Shown piece after piece: positions 8,095 through 17,158 of a DNA stretch of 64,000 bases. The position numbers and the translations under genes are program-made. Position 1 is the stretch's first letter, and every line of letters starts with the position of its first letter. Source of the stretch: Nitrospirota bacterium (lineage in GTDB: Bacteria; NPL-UPA2; JAADIA01). The notes under the pieces were generated by a model, which was given only the letters and a program-made list of their open reading frames with translations, ran no database searches and had not been told where the DNA came from. Location of the stretch: NCBI GenBank assembly GCA_013151555.1, contig JAADIA010000079.1, positions 1 to 64,000 of the forward strand, read 5' to 3'.

Positions 8095-9450
8095 ATGAAG
8101 ACAGAGAAAATTCTGGTCGTTGATGACGAAATAAATATTGCCCGGGGAATTTGTGAAGCGCTGGGCAAAGAAGGTTATCGAACCTTATCAACATCCAATG
8201 GGTTGAAGGCTTTGGAGGAAGTAAGAGAAGACTTTTTCCATCTCATCATTGCCGATGTAAAAATGCCGGGGATGAGCGGTTTGGAATTTCTCCGTCAGGT
8301 TAAGCGGGAGTGTCCGGAGACAATGGTGGTTATCCTTACTGCTTATGGGACCATCGAGACGGCTGTGGAGGCGATGCGGGAAGGAGCCTATGATTATCTT
8401 TCCAAGCCTATTGACATCAAAAGGCTGAGGGCTCTGGTGGAGAAAGCCCTGGAAAAACAAAGGTTAATCCTGGAGAATCAAATTCTCCGCCAGAAACTGG
8501 AAGGTCGAACCCGGTTCGATAAGATAGTGGGAAAAGGTGAGAAAATAAGGGAAATTTACCGGTTGGTCGAACGGGTGGCAGATACCAAATCTACTGTCCT
8601 CATCCAGGGGGAGAGTGGAACCGGGAAGGAATTGATTGCCCGGGCTATTCATGAGCATAGTTCCCGTTGCCGTAAGCCTTTCATCACCTTGAACTGTGCT
8701 GCCTTACCCGAAAACCTTCTGGAGTCGGAGCTCTTCGGTCACGAGAAAGGAGCCTTCACGGGAGCTCTAGCCAGGAAAACAGGCCGGTTTGAGGAGGCAG
8801 AAGGGGGGACCCTTTTTTTAGATGAAGTGGGAGGGATGAGCCCTAAGATGCAGATGGACCTGTTAAGAGTAGTAGAAGAGCGAAGGTTGCGAAGGGTAGG
8901 AGGCTCAGAGATGATTGAAGTAGATGCCCGTCTCATTGCAGCCACTAACACTGACCTAAAGAAAGCTGTGGAGAACGGTTCTTTCCGAAAAGACCTTTAT
9001 TACCGTTTAAACGTTATTCCTATCTTACTTCCTCCTTTACGGGAACGGAAAGAGGATATTCCCACCCTGGCAAAAGTTTTCTTAGCGGAGTTCAATAAGG
9101 AAAATAATAAAGATGTGAAAATAATCTCTCCCCAGGCGATGGAGGCCATGGTGAATTATCATTGGCCGGGGAATATCAGGGAGTTGAAGAACGTCATGGA
9201 GAGAGCGATCATCCTGGCTCCCGGAGATAATATACTGTCTGAATATCTACCCTCGGAAATCCAGGAGAAAATAGGTCAGCCGGGGCGGGTTTCTCTTGCC
9301 CTGGGCACGACTCTTAAAGAAGCAGAGAAAAAACTTATCGAACAAACCTTGAAGGAAATAACCTCTCATCGGGAGGAAGCCGCGAGGCTCTTGGGAATTA
9401 GCGTTCGTTCTTTACACTATAAAATGAAGGAATACGGGATTGAATATTAG
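8095..9450 (+). CDS. NtrC-family sigma54-dependent response regulator
   Basis: 451 aa. The receiver domain has acidic residues near 10-12 and the phospho-acceptor Asp at about 54 (IIADVKMPG). The AAA+ domain has Walker A GESGTGKE (172-179), the sigma54-contact loop GAFTGA (219-224), a Walker B LFLDEV segment and an Arg finger region. The C-terminal Fis-type HTH ends REEAARLLGISVRSLHYKMKEY. It should activate sigma54 promoters when phosphorylated by the kinase encoded just upstream. I saw no convincing -24/-12 promoter in the window, so targets are unknown. Confidence 0.93.
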   Translation: MKTEKILVVDDEINIARGICEALGKEGYRTLSTSNGLKALEEVREDFFHLIIADVKMPGMSGLEFLRQVKRECPETMVVILTAYGTIETAVEAMREGAYDYLSKPIDIKRLRALVEKALEKQRLILENQILRQKLEGRTRFDKIVGKGEKIREIYRLVERVADTKSTVLIQGESGTGKELIARAIHEHSSRCRKPFITLNCAALPENLLESELFGHEKGAFTGALARKTGRFEEAEGGTLFLDEVGGMSPKMQMDLLRVVEERRLRRVGGSEMIEVDARLIAATNTDLKKAVENGSFRKDLYYRLNVIPILLPPLRERKEDIPTLAKVFLAEFNKENNKDVKIISPQAMEAMVNYHWPGNIRELKNVMERAIILAPGDNILSEYLPSEIQEKIGQPGRVSLALGTTLKEAEKKLIEQTLKEITSHREEAARLLGISVRSLHYKMKEYGIEY

Positions 9451-9616
9451 TTATATCAATTACTTAAAAGGCGAATGAGATTATAGTATTCCAAAGGTTA
9501 GGAGAGGCAAACTTATCTCTGCTCGTAAGAGTCTTGGTCGCTCCTAAAGCAAAAATGCCGGCATAACCAATTACGCTTTACAGCATAATAGCCTCCGACA
9601 CCTCCGAAAATTTTCT

Positions 9617-9644
9617 TTGACTTCCTTGCCAGTTCTGGTAAAAT
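9617..9644 (+). promoter_or_regulatory. promoter apparently giving a leaderless mRNA
   Basis: TTGACT (9617-9622), 16-nt spacer, TAAAAT (9639-9644). The first base of the ATG at 9651 lies 7 nt past the -10 box, the usual distance to a transcription start. No Shine-Dalgarno sequence is present (tggtaaaatgctcacATG). The glycosyltransferase mRNA therefore probably begins at or within a base or two of its start codon. Confidence 0.6.
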
Positions 9645-9650
9645 GCTCAC

Positions 9651-10772
9651 ATGAAAAGGGTTCTTCTTCTCTATATTTTTGAAAGAACTGGTCACCACCT
9701 GGCAGCTCAGGCTTTAGAAAAAGCTATAAGAGAACGGGAGAAGAATTGGAATCTTCTGACCGTTAACTTTCTTGGTTATGCTAATCCTCACCTTAACCAG
9801 GTTATTCAGAGTGGTTATTTATCGTTGCTTCATAATACGCCTGAGATATGGGACTATCTCTATGATAACCCCAAGGTGGCGCGGAGGATATCAGGAGTTA
9901 AGGAATTCATCAATAAATTAAAGTCCGGAAAGTTGGAAGAATTGCTTGATTCTTTCTCTCCCAAGACAGTTATTTGTACCCAGGCTTTCCCTTGTGGAGT
10001 AGTGGCCGCTTATAAAGAGAAGAGAAAAAAAAATCTCCCCTTGATTGGGGTGATCACGGACTATGTAGCTCACTGCTATTGGCTGTATGACCAAGTCGAT
10101 TATTATGCGGTTCCTCATGAGACTACTAAGAATGACCTGATAAAAAAAGGGATTGCCGCGAGGAAGATACGAGTTACGGGAATTTCCATTGATCCCAAGT
10201 TTGGAAAGAAGCAGGATAGAGAGAGAATTGTAAAAGGAATAAATTTAAGCCCGAATCTTCCTACCGTACTTATTATGGGAGGAGGGCAGGGATTGGGACC
10301 GATAGAAGAAATTGTTGATAGCCTGGACGCTCTTCCCTTACCCTTGCAGATGGTCATTGTTACCGGCCTTAATAAAAGTTTAAGAGAGAACCTGGAAGAA
10401 AAAAAAGGTGAAATGACTAAACCGGTTCATATCACAGGATATGTGGATAATATTGAAGAATTTATGGAAATATCCGATATAATCGTTACCAAATCGGGGG
10501 GGTTGACTACTGCTGAAGCTTTGGCTAAAGGTTTAGCTATAGTCATAGCCGGTTGTCTACCGGGGCAGGAAGAAAGGAACAGTCGGTTTTTAGTGGACGA
10601 AGGAGCGGCGATAAAAGCCGATGGGGGTAAGAAAGTAGCTGTTGTTGTTAGTGAACTACTGAGCAATCCCCGGCGTCTTTCTTCCCTTCAGGCTAAGGCC
10701 AGAGAGTTGTCGAGTCCTGACGCTTCTTTGGAAATAGCTGAGATGGTTATGGAGACAGTAAACTCAAGTTAA
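9651..10772 (+). CDS. MGDG-synthase-like GT28 glycosyltransferase (membrane glycolipid synthesis)
   Basis: 373 aa. The N-terminal domain fits the MGDG_synth fold (RTGHHLAAQAL at about 12-22, then a TDY motif near 139-141). The C-terminal GT28 nucleotide-sugar domain has GGGQGLGPI, VDNIEEFM, the donor-site motif SGGLTTAEALAKG and PGQEERN. It most likely moves a hexose from a UDP-sugar to diacylglycerol or a similar lipid at the cytoplasmic membrane face. MurG shares the C-terminal fold, but its N-terminus differs. A lipid acyltransferase gene follows after 103 nt, supporting a role in envelope lipids. The mRNA looks leaderless. Confidence 0.8.
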   Translation: MKRVLLLYIFERTGHHLAAQALEKAIREREKNWNLLTVNFLGYANPHLNQVIQSGYLSLLHNTPEIWDYLYDNPKVARRISGVKEFINKLKSGKLEELLDSFSPKTVICTQAFPCGVVAAYKEKRKKNLPLIGVITDYVAHCYWLYDQVDYYAVPHETTKNDLIKKGIAARKIRVTGISIDPKFGKKQDRERIVKGINLSPNLPTVLIMGGGQGLGPIEEIVDSLDALPLPLQMVIVTGLNKSLRENLEEKKGEMTKPVHITGYVDNIEEFMEISDIIVTKSGGLTTAEALAKGLAIVIAGCLPGQEERNSRFLVDEGAAIKADGGKKVAVVVSELLSNPRRLSSLQAKARELSSPDASLEIAEMVMETVNSS

Positions 10773-10780
10773 CGAAGGCT

Positions 10781-10848
10781 CAAATGCTCCGGATAACAGC
10801 TCTCTTTTCTAAATATGAACCCGGGAGCATTGGAACTATGGAGCACTT
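10781..10848 (+). repeat. ctctctttt-core hairpin repeat, copy 1
   Basis: Inverted arms aatgctcc and ggagcatt enclose the core ggataacagctctctttt. A second ggagcactt follows. The same core with the same flanking tcc/gga arms recurs at 13648 and, inverted, at 30803-30825. It fills the gap between the glycosyltransferase and acyltransferase genes. Confidence 0.6.
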
Positions 10849-10875
10849 TTCAAGTTACGACCGAAGGGAGTTGAT

Positions 10876-11763
10876 TTGAAATATCTCATCTATCAGTTAA
10901 TTCATTTCATCTCTTTTTGGCTGCCTCTAAAGGTTGCTTACTGGTTGGGAGAGAGAATAGCCGATCTCCGTTATTTGTTCTGCAAGGAAAGCCGGGAAAC
11001 AATCGAGAGTAATCTGAAGCAGGTTCTGGGGGAAAAGGAAGAAAAGGAAATCAAACGCAAAACCCGCAAGGTCTTTCAGAACTTTGCTAAATATGTCGTT
11101 GACTTTTCTCGTTTTTGCCGTATTAATCAAAAGAACCTGGAAAAGTTTATTACCATAGAAGGGATGGAAAACCTCAAACGGGCATTTGCGGCTCGGAAGG
11201 GAGTTATTGCTCTCACCGCTCATCTGGGAAACTGGGAATTGGGAGGAGCAACCCTTGCTATCTCTGGCTATCCGATTAACGCTGTTGCCCTCGATCACGA
11301 AGAGACTTCCGTTAACCGTCTCTTTGTTCGGCAGAGGACAAAAAAGGGAGTGAAAGTTATTCCTTTTGGGATGGCGGCCAGTAGATGTTACCGGGCCCTT
11401 CACCGTAATGAGATGGTCGCTCTTCTCGGAGACTGGGATATCAAAAGCCAGGGAATAGAGACTCGTTTTCTGGGAAGGTTGACTACCCTTCCCCGGGGTC
11501 CGGCTGTTCTTTCCTTAAAGACAGGGGCAGCTATTTTGCCCGGATTTACTATCAGACAAGAGGATGACCGTTTTAAACTTTTTCTGGAAAAACCTATTTT
11601 CCCGGAGTCTACCGGACGCAAGGAAGAGGACATAAATAAGTTGAGTGCTCAAGTAAACAAGGTTATGGAAAACTATATCCGGAGCTATCCGGAACAGTGG
11701 TTCCTCTTTCATAAAGTGTGGCCGGAGGAGGACAGGGAACAGATAATACCTAATAAAAGTTGA
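10876..11763 (+). CDS. LpxL/HtrB-family lipid acyltransferase
   Basis: 295 aa from TTG 10876, chosen because aagggag sits 5 nt upstream. An N-terminal hydrophobic anchor (about 3-20) precedes the catalytic HX4E motif, HLGNWE (about 116-121), inside [21 protein letters not shown] and [18 protein letters not shown] are also family-typical, as is the C-terminal [14 protein letters not shown]. The family adds secondary acyl chains to lipid A precursors or related glycolipids at the inner membrane. Given the glycosyltransferase beside it, a glycolipid acceptor other than Kdo2-lipid IVA is possible. The stop codon region abuts hisI. Confidence 0.88.
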   Translation: MKYLIYQLIHFISFWLPLKVAYWLGERIADLRYLFCKESRETIESNLKQVLGEKEEKEIKRKTRKVFQNFAKYVVDFSRFCRINQKNLEKFITIEGMENLKRAFAARKGVIALTAHLGNWELGGATLAISGYPINAVALDHEETSVNRLFVRQRTKKGVKVIPFGMAASRCYRALHRNEMVALLGDWDIKSQGIETRFLGRLTTLPRGPAVLSLKTGAAILPGFTIRQEDDRFKLFLEKPIFPESTGRKEEDINKLSAQVNKVMENYIRSYPEQWFLFHKVWPEEDREQIIPNKS

Positions 11764-11786
11764 AAGGATTTAGAGGAGAAGAGATA

Positions 11787-12215
11787 ATGTCTAAAGTCAA
11801 GGATTGCTTAAAAGAGTTGAAATTTGATGATAAGGGCCTGATTCCTGTTGTCATTCAGGAGGTAGAAACCAACGAGGTTCTCATGCTGGCTTATATGAAT
11901 GAAACCTCTCTTTCGGCTACGCTGGAAACGGGAAGGACGCATTTCTGGAGCCGGTCGAGGGGGAAGTTATGGAAAAAAGGAGAGGTTTCCGGTTGCGAAC
12001 AGATCGTTCACGAAATTTTTGTTGATTGCGATGAAGATAGTCTTCTAATCAAGGTCCATCAGAAGGGCGGAGCCTGTCATACCGGTTATAAATCCTGTTT
12101 CTATCGAAAGATTAATGTCAAGCAGGATATGATTGAGATCGTTAGCCGCAAGGTTTTTCATCCTCATGAGAAGTATGGCAAGAAGGAAAAGCAAGAAGAA
12201 AATTTGACAGGATGA
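11787..12215 (+). CDS. hisI: phosphoribosyl-AMP cyclohydrolase
   Basis: 142 aa from ATG 11787, preceded by gaggagaa. An in-frame TTG at 11760 overlaps the upstream stop but has no ribosome site. HisI opens the purine ring of PR-AMP in histidine synthesis. Visible motifs are [30 protein letters not shown], the metal-binding [12 protein letters not shown], and the zinc Cys pair in CHTGYKSCF. It lacks a HisE fusion, and no other his genes are nearby. The extra C-terminal tail ends in acaggatga, so its last codons come from an intergenic repeat word. Confidence 0.93.
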   Translation: MSKVKDCLKELKFDDKGLIPVVIQEVETNEVLMLAYMNETSLSATLETGRTHFWSRSRGKLWKKGEVSGCEQIVHEIFVDCDEDSLLIKVHQKGGACHTGYKSCFYRKINVKQDMIEIVSRKVFHPHEKYGKKEKQEENLTG

Positions 12216-12258
12216 ACAGGATAGACCGGGCTGAATACTGAGCGCTGAATTCTGAATT
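12198..12258. repeat. single-arm word repeats (acaggat and ctgaattctg types)
   Basis: gacaggatgaacaggatagacc runs across the hisI stop codon and is followed by gctgaatactgagcgctgaattctgaatta. Both strings are the word-like periodic sequences of the window-wide class. No complementary right arm is visible here, so this is a half element. Confidence 0.5.
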
Positions 12259-12280
12259 ATCAAAGAGAGGAGGAGATTCC

Positions 12281-13627
12281 ATGAATCCGCAAATTTTTCG
12301 GGAATATGACATTCGGGGGGTGGTTGATAAGGATTTGACTCCGAAAATAGTAGAAACTTTGGGAAAAGCTTTTGGGAGCTATATCCAGGATTTTCAGGGC
12401 AAAGAGATTGTCGTTGCCCGGGATAACCGTTTATCTTCGAAGCTGTACCGGGACGCTCTCATTTCCGGAATAGTTTCTACTGGATGTAGTGTCCTTGACA
12501 TTGGCGAGGTTCCCTCTCCGGTATTCTATTTTTCCTTGATTCATTATGAGAAAGATGGAGGAATGATGATTACTGCCAGCCATAATCCTCCGGAGTTCAA
12601 TGGGTTCAAGATTAGTCGTGGCCATAGCAGTATTTATGGGGAGGAGATTCAGAAGTTAAGAAAAATAATCGAATCCGGGAAGTTCCGGGAAGGTAAAGGA
12701 CAAATAAGCAGTAAAGATCCCCGGGCGGCTTATCTCAGTTGCCTTAAAGAGAGAGTAAATTTAAAACGAGAACTGAAGGTAGTTGTGGATGCCGGCAATG
12801 GGACAACTTCCGATTTAGCCCCTTCCTTATTGGAAGAACTGGGTTGCCGGGTAATAAAACTTTACTGTGAGTCGGACGGGAGGTTTCCCAACCATCATCC
12901 GGATCCGACTATCCCGGATAATTTAAAGGATTTAATTGCTACCGTGCAAAAAGAAAAAGCCGATCTGGGAATAGCTTACGATGGAGACGGGGATAGAATT
13001 GGAGTAGTTGATGAAAAGGGCAAGATTATCTGGGGCGATAGGTTAATGATAATATTTGCCCGAAAAATCCTTAAAAAGCATCCGGGAGCCAAGGTCGTTT
13101 TTGAGGTCAAATGTTCTCAAAGTTTGATTGAAGAAATTGAGAAAGCCGGAGGTGTTCCTCTGATGTGGAAGACGGGACATTCCCTTATCGAAAGTAAGAT
13201 TCGGGAGGAAGGAGCTCTCCTGGCGGGAGAAATGAGCGGCCATATCTATTTTGCCGATAACTATTTTGGTTACGATGACGCTATCTTTGCTTCCTGCCGG
13301 TTAGTGGAGATTCTCTCCGGGACGGAGAAGAGATTATCTCAGCTTTTAGAAGGGGTCACCGAGTACCATTCTACTCCTGAAATAAGGATAGAGTGCCCGG
13401 ATGAAAAGAAGTTTGAAGTGGTGGAGAAGGTCAAAAAATATTTCCGGGAAAAATATGAGATTATCGATATCGATGGGGTAAGAGTCCTCTTTGGAGATGG
13501 ATGGGGATTGGTTCGGGCCTCCAACACGCAGGCGGTTCTCGTTCTCAGGTTTGAAGCGCGAACGGAAAAGAGGATGGAGGAGATAAAGAGTCTGGTGATG
13601 ACCAAGTTAAAGGAAGTCATCGGATAA
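12281..13627 (+). CDS. manB: phosphomannomutase/phosphoglucomutase
   Basis: 448 aa alpha-D-phosphohexomutase with all four domains. The phosphoserine loop TASHNPPEFNGFK has the catalytic Ser at about 100. The Mg loop DGDGDRIG is at 234-241, the sugar-binding loop GEMSGHIYF follows, and the C-terminal phosphate-binding loop GWGLVRASNTQAVLVLRFEA is present. It interconverts hexose 6- and 1-phosphates for nucleotide sugars and envelope glycans. That fits the glycosyltransferase and lipid genes upstream. ATG 12281 has gagaggaggag upstream. Substrate preference between mannose and glucose cannot be read from the sequence. Confidence 0.9.
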   Translation: MNPQIFREYDIRGVVDKDLTPKIVETLGKAFGSYIQDFQGKEIVVARDNRLSSKLYRDALISGIVSTGCSVLDIGEVPSPVFYFSLIHYEKDGGMMITASHNPPEFNGFKISRGHSSIYGEEIQKLRKIIESGKFREGKGQISSKDPRAAYLSCLKERVNLKRELKVVVDAGNGTTSDLAPSLLEELGCRVIKLYCESDGRFPNHHPDPTIPDNLKDLIATVQKEKADLGIAYDGDGDRIGVVDEKGKIIWGDRLMIIFARKILKKHPGAKVVFEVKCSQSLIEEIEKAGGVPLMWKTGHSLIESKIREEGALLAGEMSGHIYFADNYFGYDDAIFASCRLVEILSGTEKRLSQLLEGVTEYHSTPEIRIECPDEKKFEVVEKVKKYFREKYEIIDIDGVRVLFGDGWGLVRASNTQAVLVLRFEARTEKRMEEIKSLVMTKLKEVIG

Positions 13628-13640
13628 GAAACGCTAAGTT

Positions 13641-13692
13641 AACAAGGTCTCCGGTTAATAACTCTCTTTTCTAACTAGCCTGGAGCACTTGG
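13641..13692 (+). repeat. ctctctttt-core hairpin repeat, copy 2
   Basis: aacaaggtctccggttaata-ctctcttttctaa, then ggagcacttgg. The arms caaggtctcc and ggagcacttg are nearly complementary. The same layout and core as 10781-10848. A T-rich run (ctttttttaa) follows at about 13699, so it might terminate manB transcripts. Confidence 0.6.
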
Positions 13693-13752
13693 TCTTGCCT
13701 TTTTTTAAGGAAGCTGATATAGTTAACAATCCTGGGAGAAACAAAAAGAGAG

Positions 13753-14460
13753 ATGGAAGAGATAAGAGATAGACTAAAGCTGGTTAAAGAGAAAATTAAC
13801 CGGGCCGTGGAAAGTTCCAGGCGAAGCGCCGGGGAGATTGAACTGGTAGTAGTGACCAAGACGGTTGCGGTAGCTCGTATTCGAGAAGCAATCGAGGCCG
13901 GGGTGCGGAATATCGGAGAGAACCGGGTGCAGGAGGCCCTGGCCAAGCATGAGGAGCTTAGTTCTCGTCCTCCCGGAGCGGGTCTTCCCCGATGGCATAT
14001 GATCGGGCACTTACAGCGGAATAAGGTGGAGAGAGCTTTGAGCATCTTTGACCTTATCCATTCAGTTGACTCCTTATCCTTAGCCGAGGAGATAGATAAA
14101 CGGGCTGAGGCTCTGGGAAAAAGAGTGGATATCCTGGTGGAAGTGAATGTATCCGGGGAGGAATCGAAATTCGGCTTAGAGAGGAGTAAAGTAAACGAGT
14201 TTTTAGTGACAATTTCTAAGTTGAAGAATCTCAGAATACAGGGATTAATGACGATGACTCCTTTCACAAACGATCCGGAACAGTCGAGACCTTATTTTCG
14301 TAAGCTCAGGTGTCTTAGCGAGGAGATACAGTCCGGCCGGCTGAATAATATAGAGATGCGGTATCTATCTATGGGGATGAGCCAGGATTTTGAAGTGGCT
14401 ATTGAGGAGGGAGCTAATATGGTGCGTATCGGTAGCGCCATCTTTGGTTCACGGTCTTAG
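13753..14460 (+). CDS. yggS: YggS/PLPBP-family pyridoxal-phosphate homeostasis protein
   Basis: 235 aa single-domain alanine-racemase-N fold. The PLP-binding Lys lies in VVVTKTV (about 33-39). GVRNIGENRVQEA, WHMIGHLQRNK, IHSVDSL, LVEVNVSGEESKFG, GLMTMTP, LSMGMSQDFEVAIEEGANMVRIGSAIFG are all standard. The protein buffers PLP and has no clear catalytic reaction. It lies upstream of proC, a very common pairing in bacteria, here separated by a repeat element. Confidence 0.93.
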   Translation: MEEIRDRLKLVKEKINRAVESSRRSAGEIELVVVTKTVAVARIREAIEAGVRNIGENRVQEALAKHEELSSRPPGAGLPRWHMIGHLQRNKVERALSIFDLIHSVDSLSLAEEIDKRAEALGKRVDILVEVNVSGEESKFGLERSKVNEFLVTISKLKNLRIQGLMTMTPFTNDPEQSRPYFRKLRCLSEEIQSGRLNNIEMRYLSMGMSQDFEVAIEEGANMVRIGSAIFGSRS

Positions 14461-14476
14461 AAGATGAGGAAAATTT

Positions 14477-14608
14477 GACAGGATTAACAGGATAGACAGG
14501 ATAAAATTATTACCTGAATAAGCAAATGAAACAAATTAAAATTAAATTATTACAGGTTTGTCTTTTAGTGGCTCTTTAAAAAATCTTGTTAATCCTGTTT
14601 ATCCTGTC
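14477..14608. repeat. word-repeat inverted element (acaggat type)
   Basis: Left arm: three 9-nt words, acaggatta/acaggatag/acaggataa (14478-14504). Right arm: atcttgttaatcctgtttatcctgtc (14583-14608), their complement. The arms are about 80 nt apart with AT-rich DNA between. It separates yggS from proC. Related copies are at 21877-21981 and 48288-48436. Confidence 0.8.
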
Positions 14609-14640
14609 AAAAGAAGTAAAGTAACTAAGTGAGGTATTTT

Positions 14641-15468
14641 TTGAATAAAAAGATTGGATTTATCGGAGGGGGTAATATGGGGCAAGCCCTGATAAAGGGA
14701 ATCCTGAAAAGAGGAATAGCGAACCCCCGGGATATAATTGTCAGTGACCTTGACAGGAATAAATTACGAGTTGTAAGTTGTGAAATGCAGGTTGTGATAG
14801 CTGAGGATAACCGGGAGGTTATTGAAAAGTCCGACATCATTATTCTTGCTGTTAAGCCAAAGGATATTGAAAGGGTATTGAAAGAGATTAGCGATTATTT
14901 GCAAGGTCTATCTGCTTCCGGTTCTTCCCCTATGGTCCTATCCATTGCTGCCGGGATAACGACGAAGTATATTGAGGAACATCTGGGGGATGATGTCCCG
15001 GTAGTCAGGGTAATGCCTAATACTCCGGCCTTAATCGGAGCGGGGATAGCTGCCATCTCTCGAGGCCGGTTTGCTGGTGAAGAAGAGGAAAAAATAGCGG
15101 AAGAATTATTCCGGGGAGTTGGGGAAACAGTTAAAGTAAAAGAAGAACTGATGGATGCGGTTACCGGTCTCAGCGGTAGTGGTCCTGCTTATGTATTTGC
15201 CGTTATGGAAAGTTTGGTAGAAGCAGGGGTGAAAGAAGGGTTGCCTTACGGTTTGGCACAAAAACTCGTTATTCAGACTGTTCTGGGGGCAGTGAAGATG
15301 GCCATGGAAACGGGAGAAAAACTTTCTACTTTAAGGGAAATGGTCACTTCTCCCGGGGGAACGACGGAAGCCGCCTTGGGTGTTTTTGAAGAAAGAAACC
15401 TTAGAAATATTCTGGCTGAGGGGGTAAGTGCCGCTGTTAGAAGGTCAGAAGAAATGGGTAAAAGTTAG
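14641..15468 (+). CDS. proC: pyrroline-5-carboxylate reductase
   Basis: 275 aa from TTG 14641, which gives the usual N-terminus MNKKIGFIGGGNMGQALIKG. The gtgagg at 14629-14634 is then its ribosome site rather than a GTG start. It makes proline from P5C with NAD(P)H. Visible are the Rossmann GGGNMG, AVKPKDIE, SIAAGI, VRVMPNTPALIGAGI, the substrate-site LSGSGPAYVF, and TSPGGTTEAAL near the C-terminus. All are standard and the length is typical. Confidence 0.95.
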   Translation: MNKKIGFIGGGNMGQALIKGILKRGIANPRDIIVSDLDRNKLRVVSCEMQVVIAEDNREVIEKSDIIILAVKPKDIERVLKEISDYLQGLSASGSSPMVLSIAAGITTKYIEEHLGDDVPVVRVMPNTPALIGAGIAAISRGRFAGEEEEKIAEELFRGVGETVKVKEELMDAVTGLSGSGPAYVFAVMESLVEAGVKEGLPYGLAQKLVIQTVLGAVKMAMETGEKLSTLREMVTSPGGTTEAALGVFEERNLRNILAEGVSAAVRRSEEMGKS

Positions 15469-15529
15469 GTTCCCGGCTGATAGCGGTTCGGACGAGTTCT
15501 GCTTAAAGGGATAATAAAGGAGAAGAAAA

Positions 15530-17110
15530 ATGATGGGGATCAATATCGACGTCAAAAGGAGTCTCGGTGAGGTACACCCGCATATTTATGGACAGTTTAT
15601 CGAACATATGGGGCGGGCGATATATGGTGGGGTGTATGATCCCGGTTCGGAGTTTGCCGATGAGCAAGGTTTTCGTTTAGATGTGCTGGAAAAGATCGAG
15701 GAACTCGATGTTCCGATATTGCGCTGGCCGGGGGGGAACTTTGTCTCAGGTTATCATTGGGTGGATGGCATCGGTTCCAAGGAGAAACGTCCCCAGAAAA
15801 GAGAAATAGCCTGGGATACTATTGAGTCCAACCAATTTGGGACCCACGAGTTTATGGAGTTGATCCATCGCCTGGGTTCTGCCGATCCCTATATTTGTGT
15901 GAACCTTGGTTTAGGTACCCCGGAAGAGGCCGCTGCCTGGGTAGAGTACTGTAATTCCACCACGGATACTTACTGGGCTAAGTTGCGTCAGAAAAACGGA
16001 GCAGATAAACCCTTTAAAGTGAAGTACTGGGGGCTGGGTAATGAAATCTACGGGAAATGGCAGTTGGGGCACAAAAATGCAGAGGACTATGCTAAGATAG
16101 CCTTTGAGGCAGCTAAGATGATGAGGTGTGTAGACCCGGATATCAAACTTGTTGCCTGTGGAGCCAATGATCCTGATTGGGACCGCACTGTATTGGAAAC
16201 CCTCTGGTTCCATGGCACCTATCAGGAGGATATTCTTGATTATATTTCCATCCATCGCTACGATGGAAATGATTCTTATTATGGTCTCTTAGCCGCTCCC
16301 CAACTTATGGATAGAGATTTGCATGCTTTGGAAGGGGTTATCATGTCCCTGCAGAAACAGTTTAATAGCCCGGAGAGGCCGGCTATTTCCTTTGATGAAT
16401 GGAATGTATGGTACAGGAAAGACGGTAACCGTCTCAAAGCAAGTCAGGATTTCCGGGAAGGAGAAGATTTGTTGGATGAGTTTTTTAACCTTCGAGATTC
16501 TCTCTATGTCGGTTGTGTATTGAACCTTTTCCAACGTCATGCGGATTGGGTCAAAATGGCTAATATGGCTCAACTGGTTAATGTGATTGCGCCTATCTTT
16601 TCTACCTCGAAAGGAAGTTATTATCAGACCATTTACTGGCCCCTGAAATTATATCGCAAGTTGCATCATAATATTTCCCTGGATGTCCGCTGTGAGGTGG
16701 AAAGTTATAATGTTACTGATGTTCCTGAGATTGTTGATTCAGTAGCAGGAGTCCGTGGAGATAGACCGGAGTATGGAAAAGAACGCAATGTTCCTTATCT
16801 GGACGTTTCCGCTACCTGTAATGAAGACGGAAGTTTAGTAACGGTCAGTGTAGTTAACCGCCATCATGCTGAGGTTATTGAAGCCTTAATTGATTTAGGC
16901 AACTATCAGCCGAAAGAAGGTAAAGCCTATACTATCAATGGGAGTGACCCTATGGCTTACTCTTTATCACCGGATGGCCGGAGCATCAATGATAATAAAT
17001 ATAACCCCGATGCCTGCAAAGTGACGGAAAGCTTACTTAAGCAAGTTAAGGCGAAAATGACGTATTCTTTTCCCGCTCATTCCATTACTTTGCTTGCCCT
17101 GAAAGCATGA
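15530..17110 (+). CDS. alpha-L-arabinofuranosidase, GH51
   Basis: 526 aa. A catalytic (beta/alpha)8 barrel is followed by a C-terminal beta-domain. The acid/base Glu is at about 172 in KYWGLGNEIYG, and the nucleophile Glu at about 290 in ISFDEWNVWY. HIYGQFIEHMGR, ILRWPGGNF and SIHRYDGND also fit GH51. It has no signal peptide, so it should act in the cytosol on imported arabino-oligosaccharides. It stands among housekeeping genes without transporters or other sugar genes, so its source substrate cannot be told. ATG 15530 or 15533, with aaaggaga upstream. Confidence 0.92.
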   Translation: MMGINIDVKRSLGEVHPHIYGQFIEHMGRAIYGGVYDPGSEFADEQGFRLDVLEKIEELDVPILRWPGGNFVSGYHWVDGIGSKEKRPQKREIAWDTIESNQFGTHEFMELIHRLGSADPYICVNLGLGTPEEAAAWVEYCNSTTDTYWAKLRQKNGADKPFKVKYWGLGNEIYGKWQLGHKNAEDYAKIAFEAAKMMRCVDPDIKLVACGANDPDWDRTVLETLWFHGTYQEDILDYISIHRYDGNDSYYGLLAAPQLMDRDLHALEGVIMSLQKQFNSPERPAISFDEWNVWYRKDGNRLKASQDFREGEDLLDEFFNLRDSLYVGCVLNLFQRHADWVKMANMAQLVNVIAPIFSTSKGSYYQTIYWPLKLYRKLHHNISLDVRCEVESYNVTDVPEIVDSVAGVRGDRPEYGKERNVPYLDVSATCNEDGSLVTVSVVNRHHAEVIEALIDLGNYQPKEGKAYTINGSDPMAYSLSPDGRSINDNKYNPDACKVTESLLKQVKAKMTYSFPAHSITLLALKA

Positions 17111-17158
17111 TTGGATGAAGGGGCGAAGTGAATCAGATGCGAAGGGAGGTATGAAACG

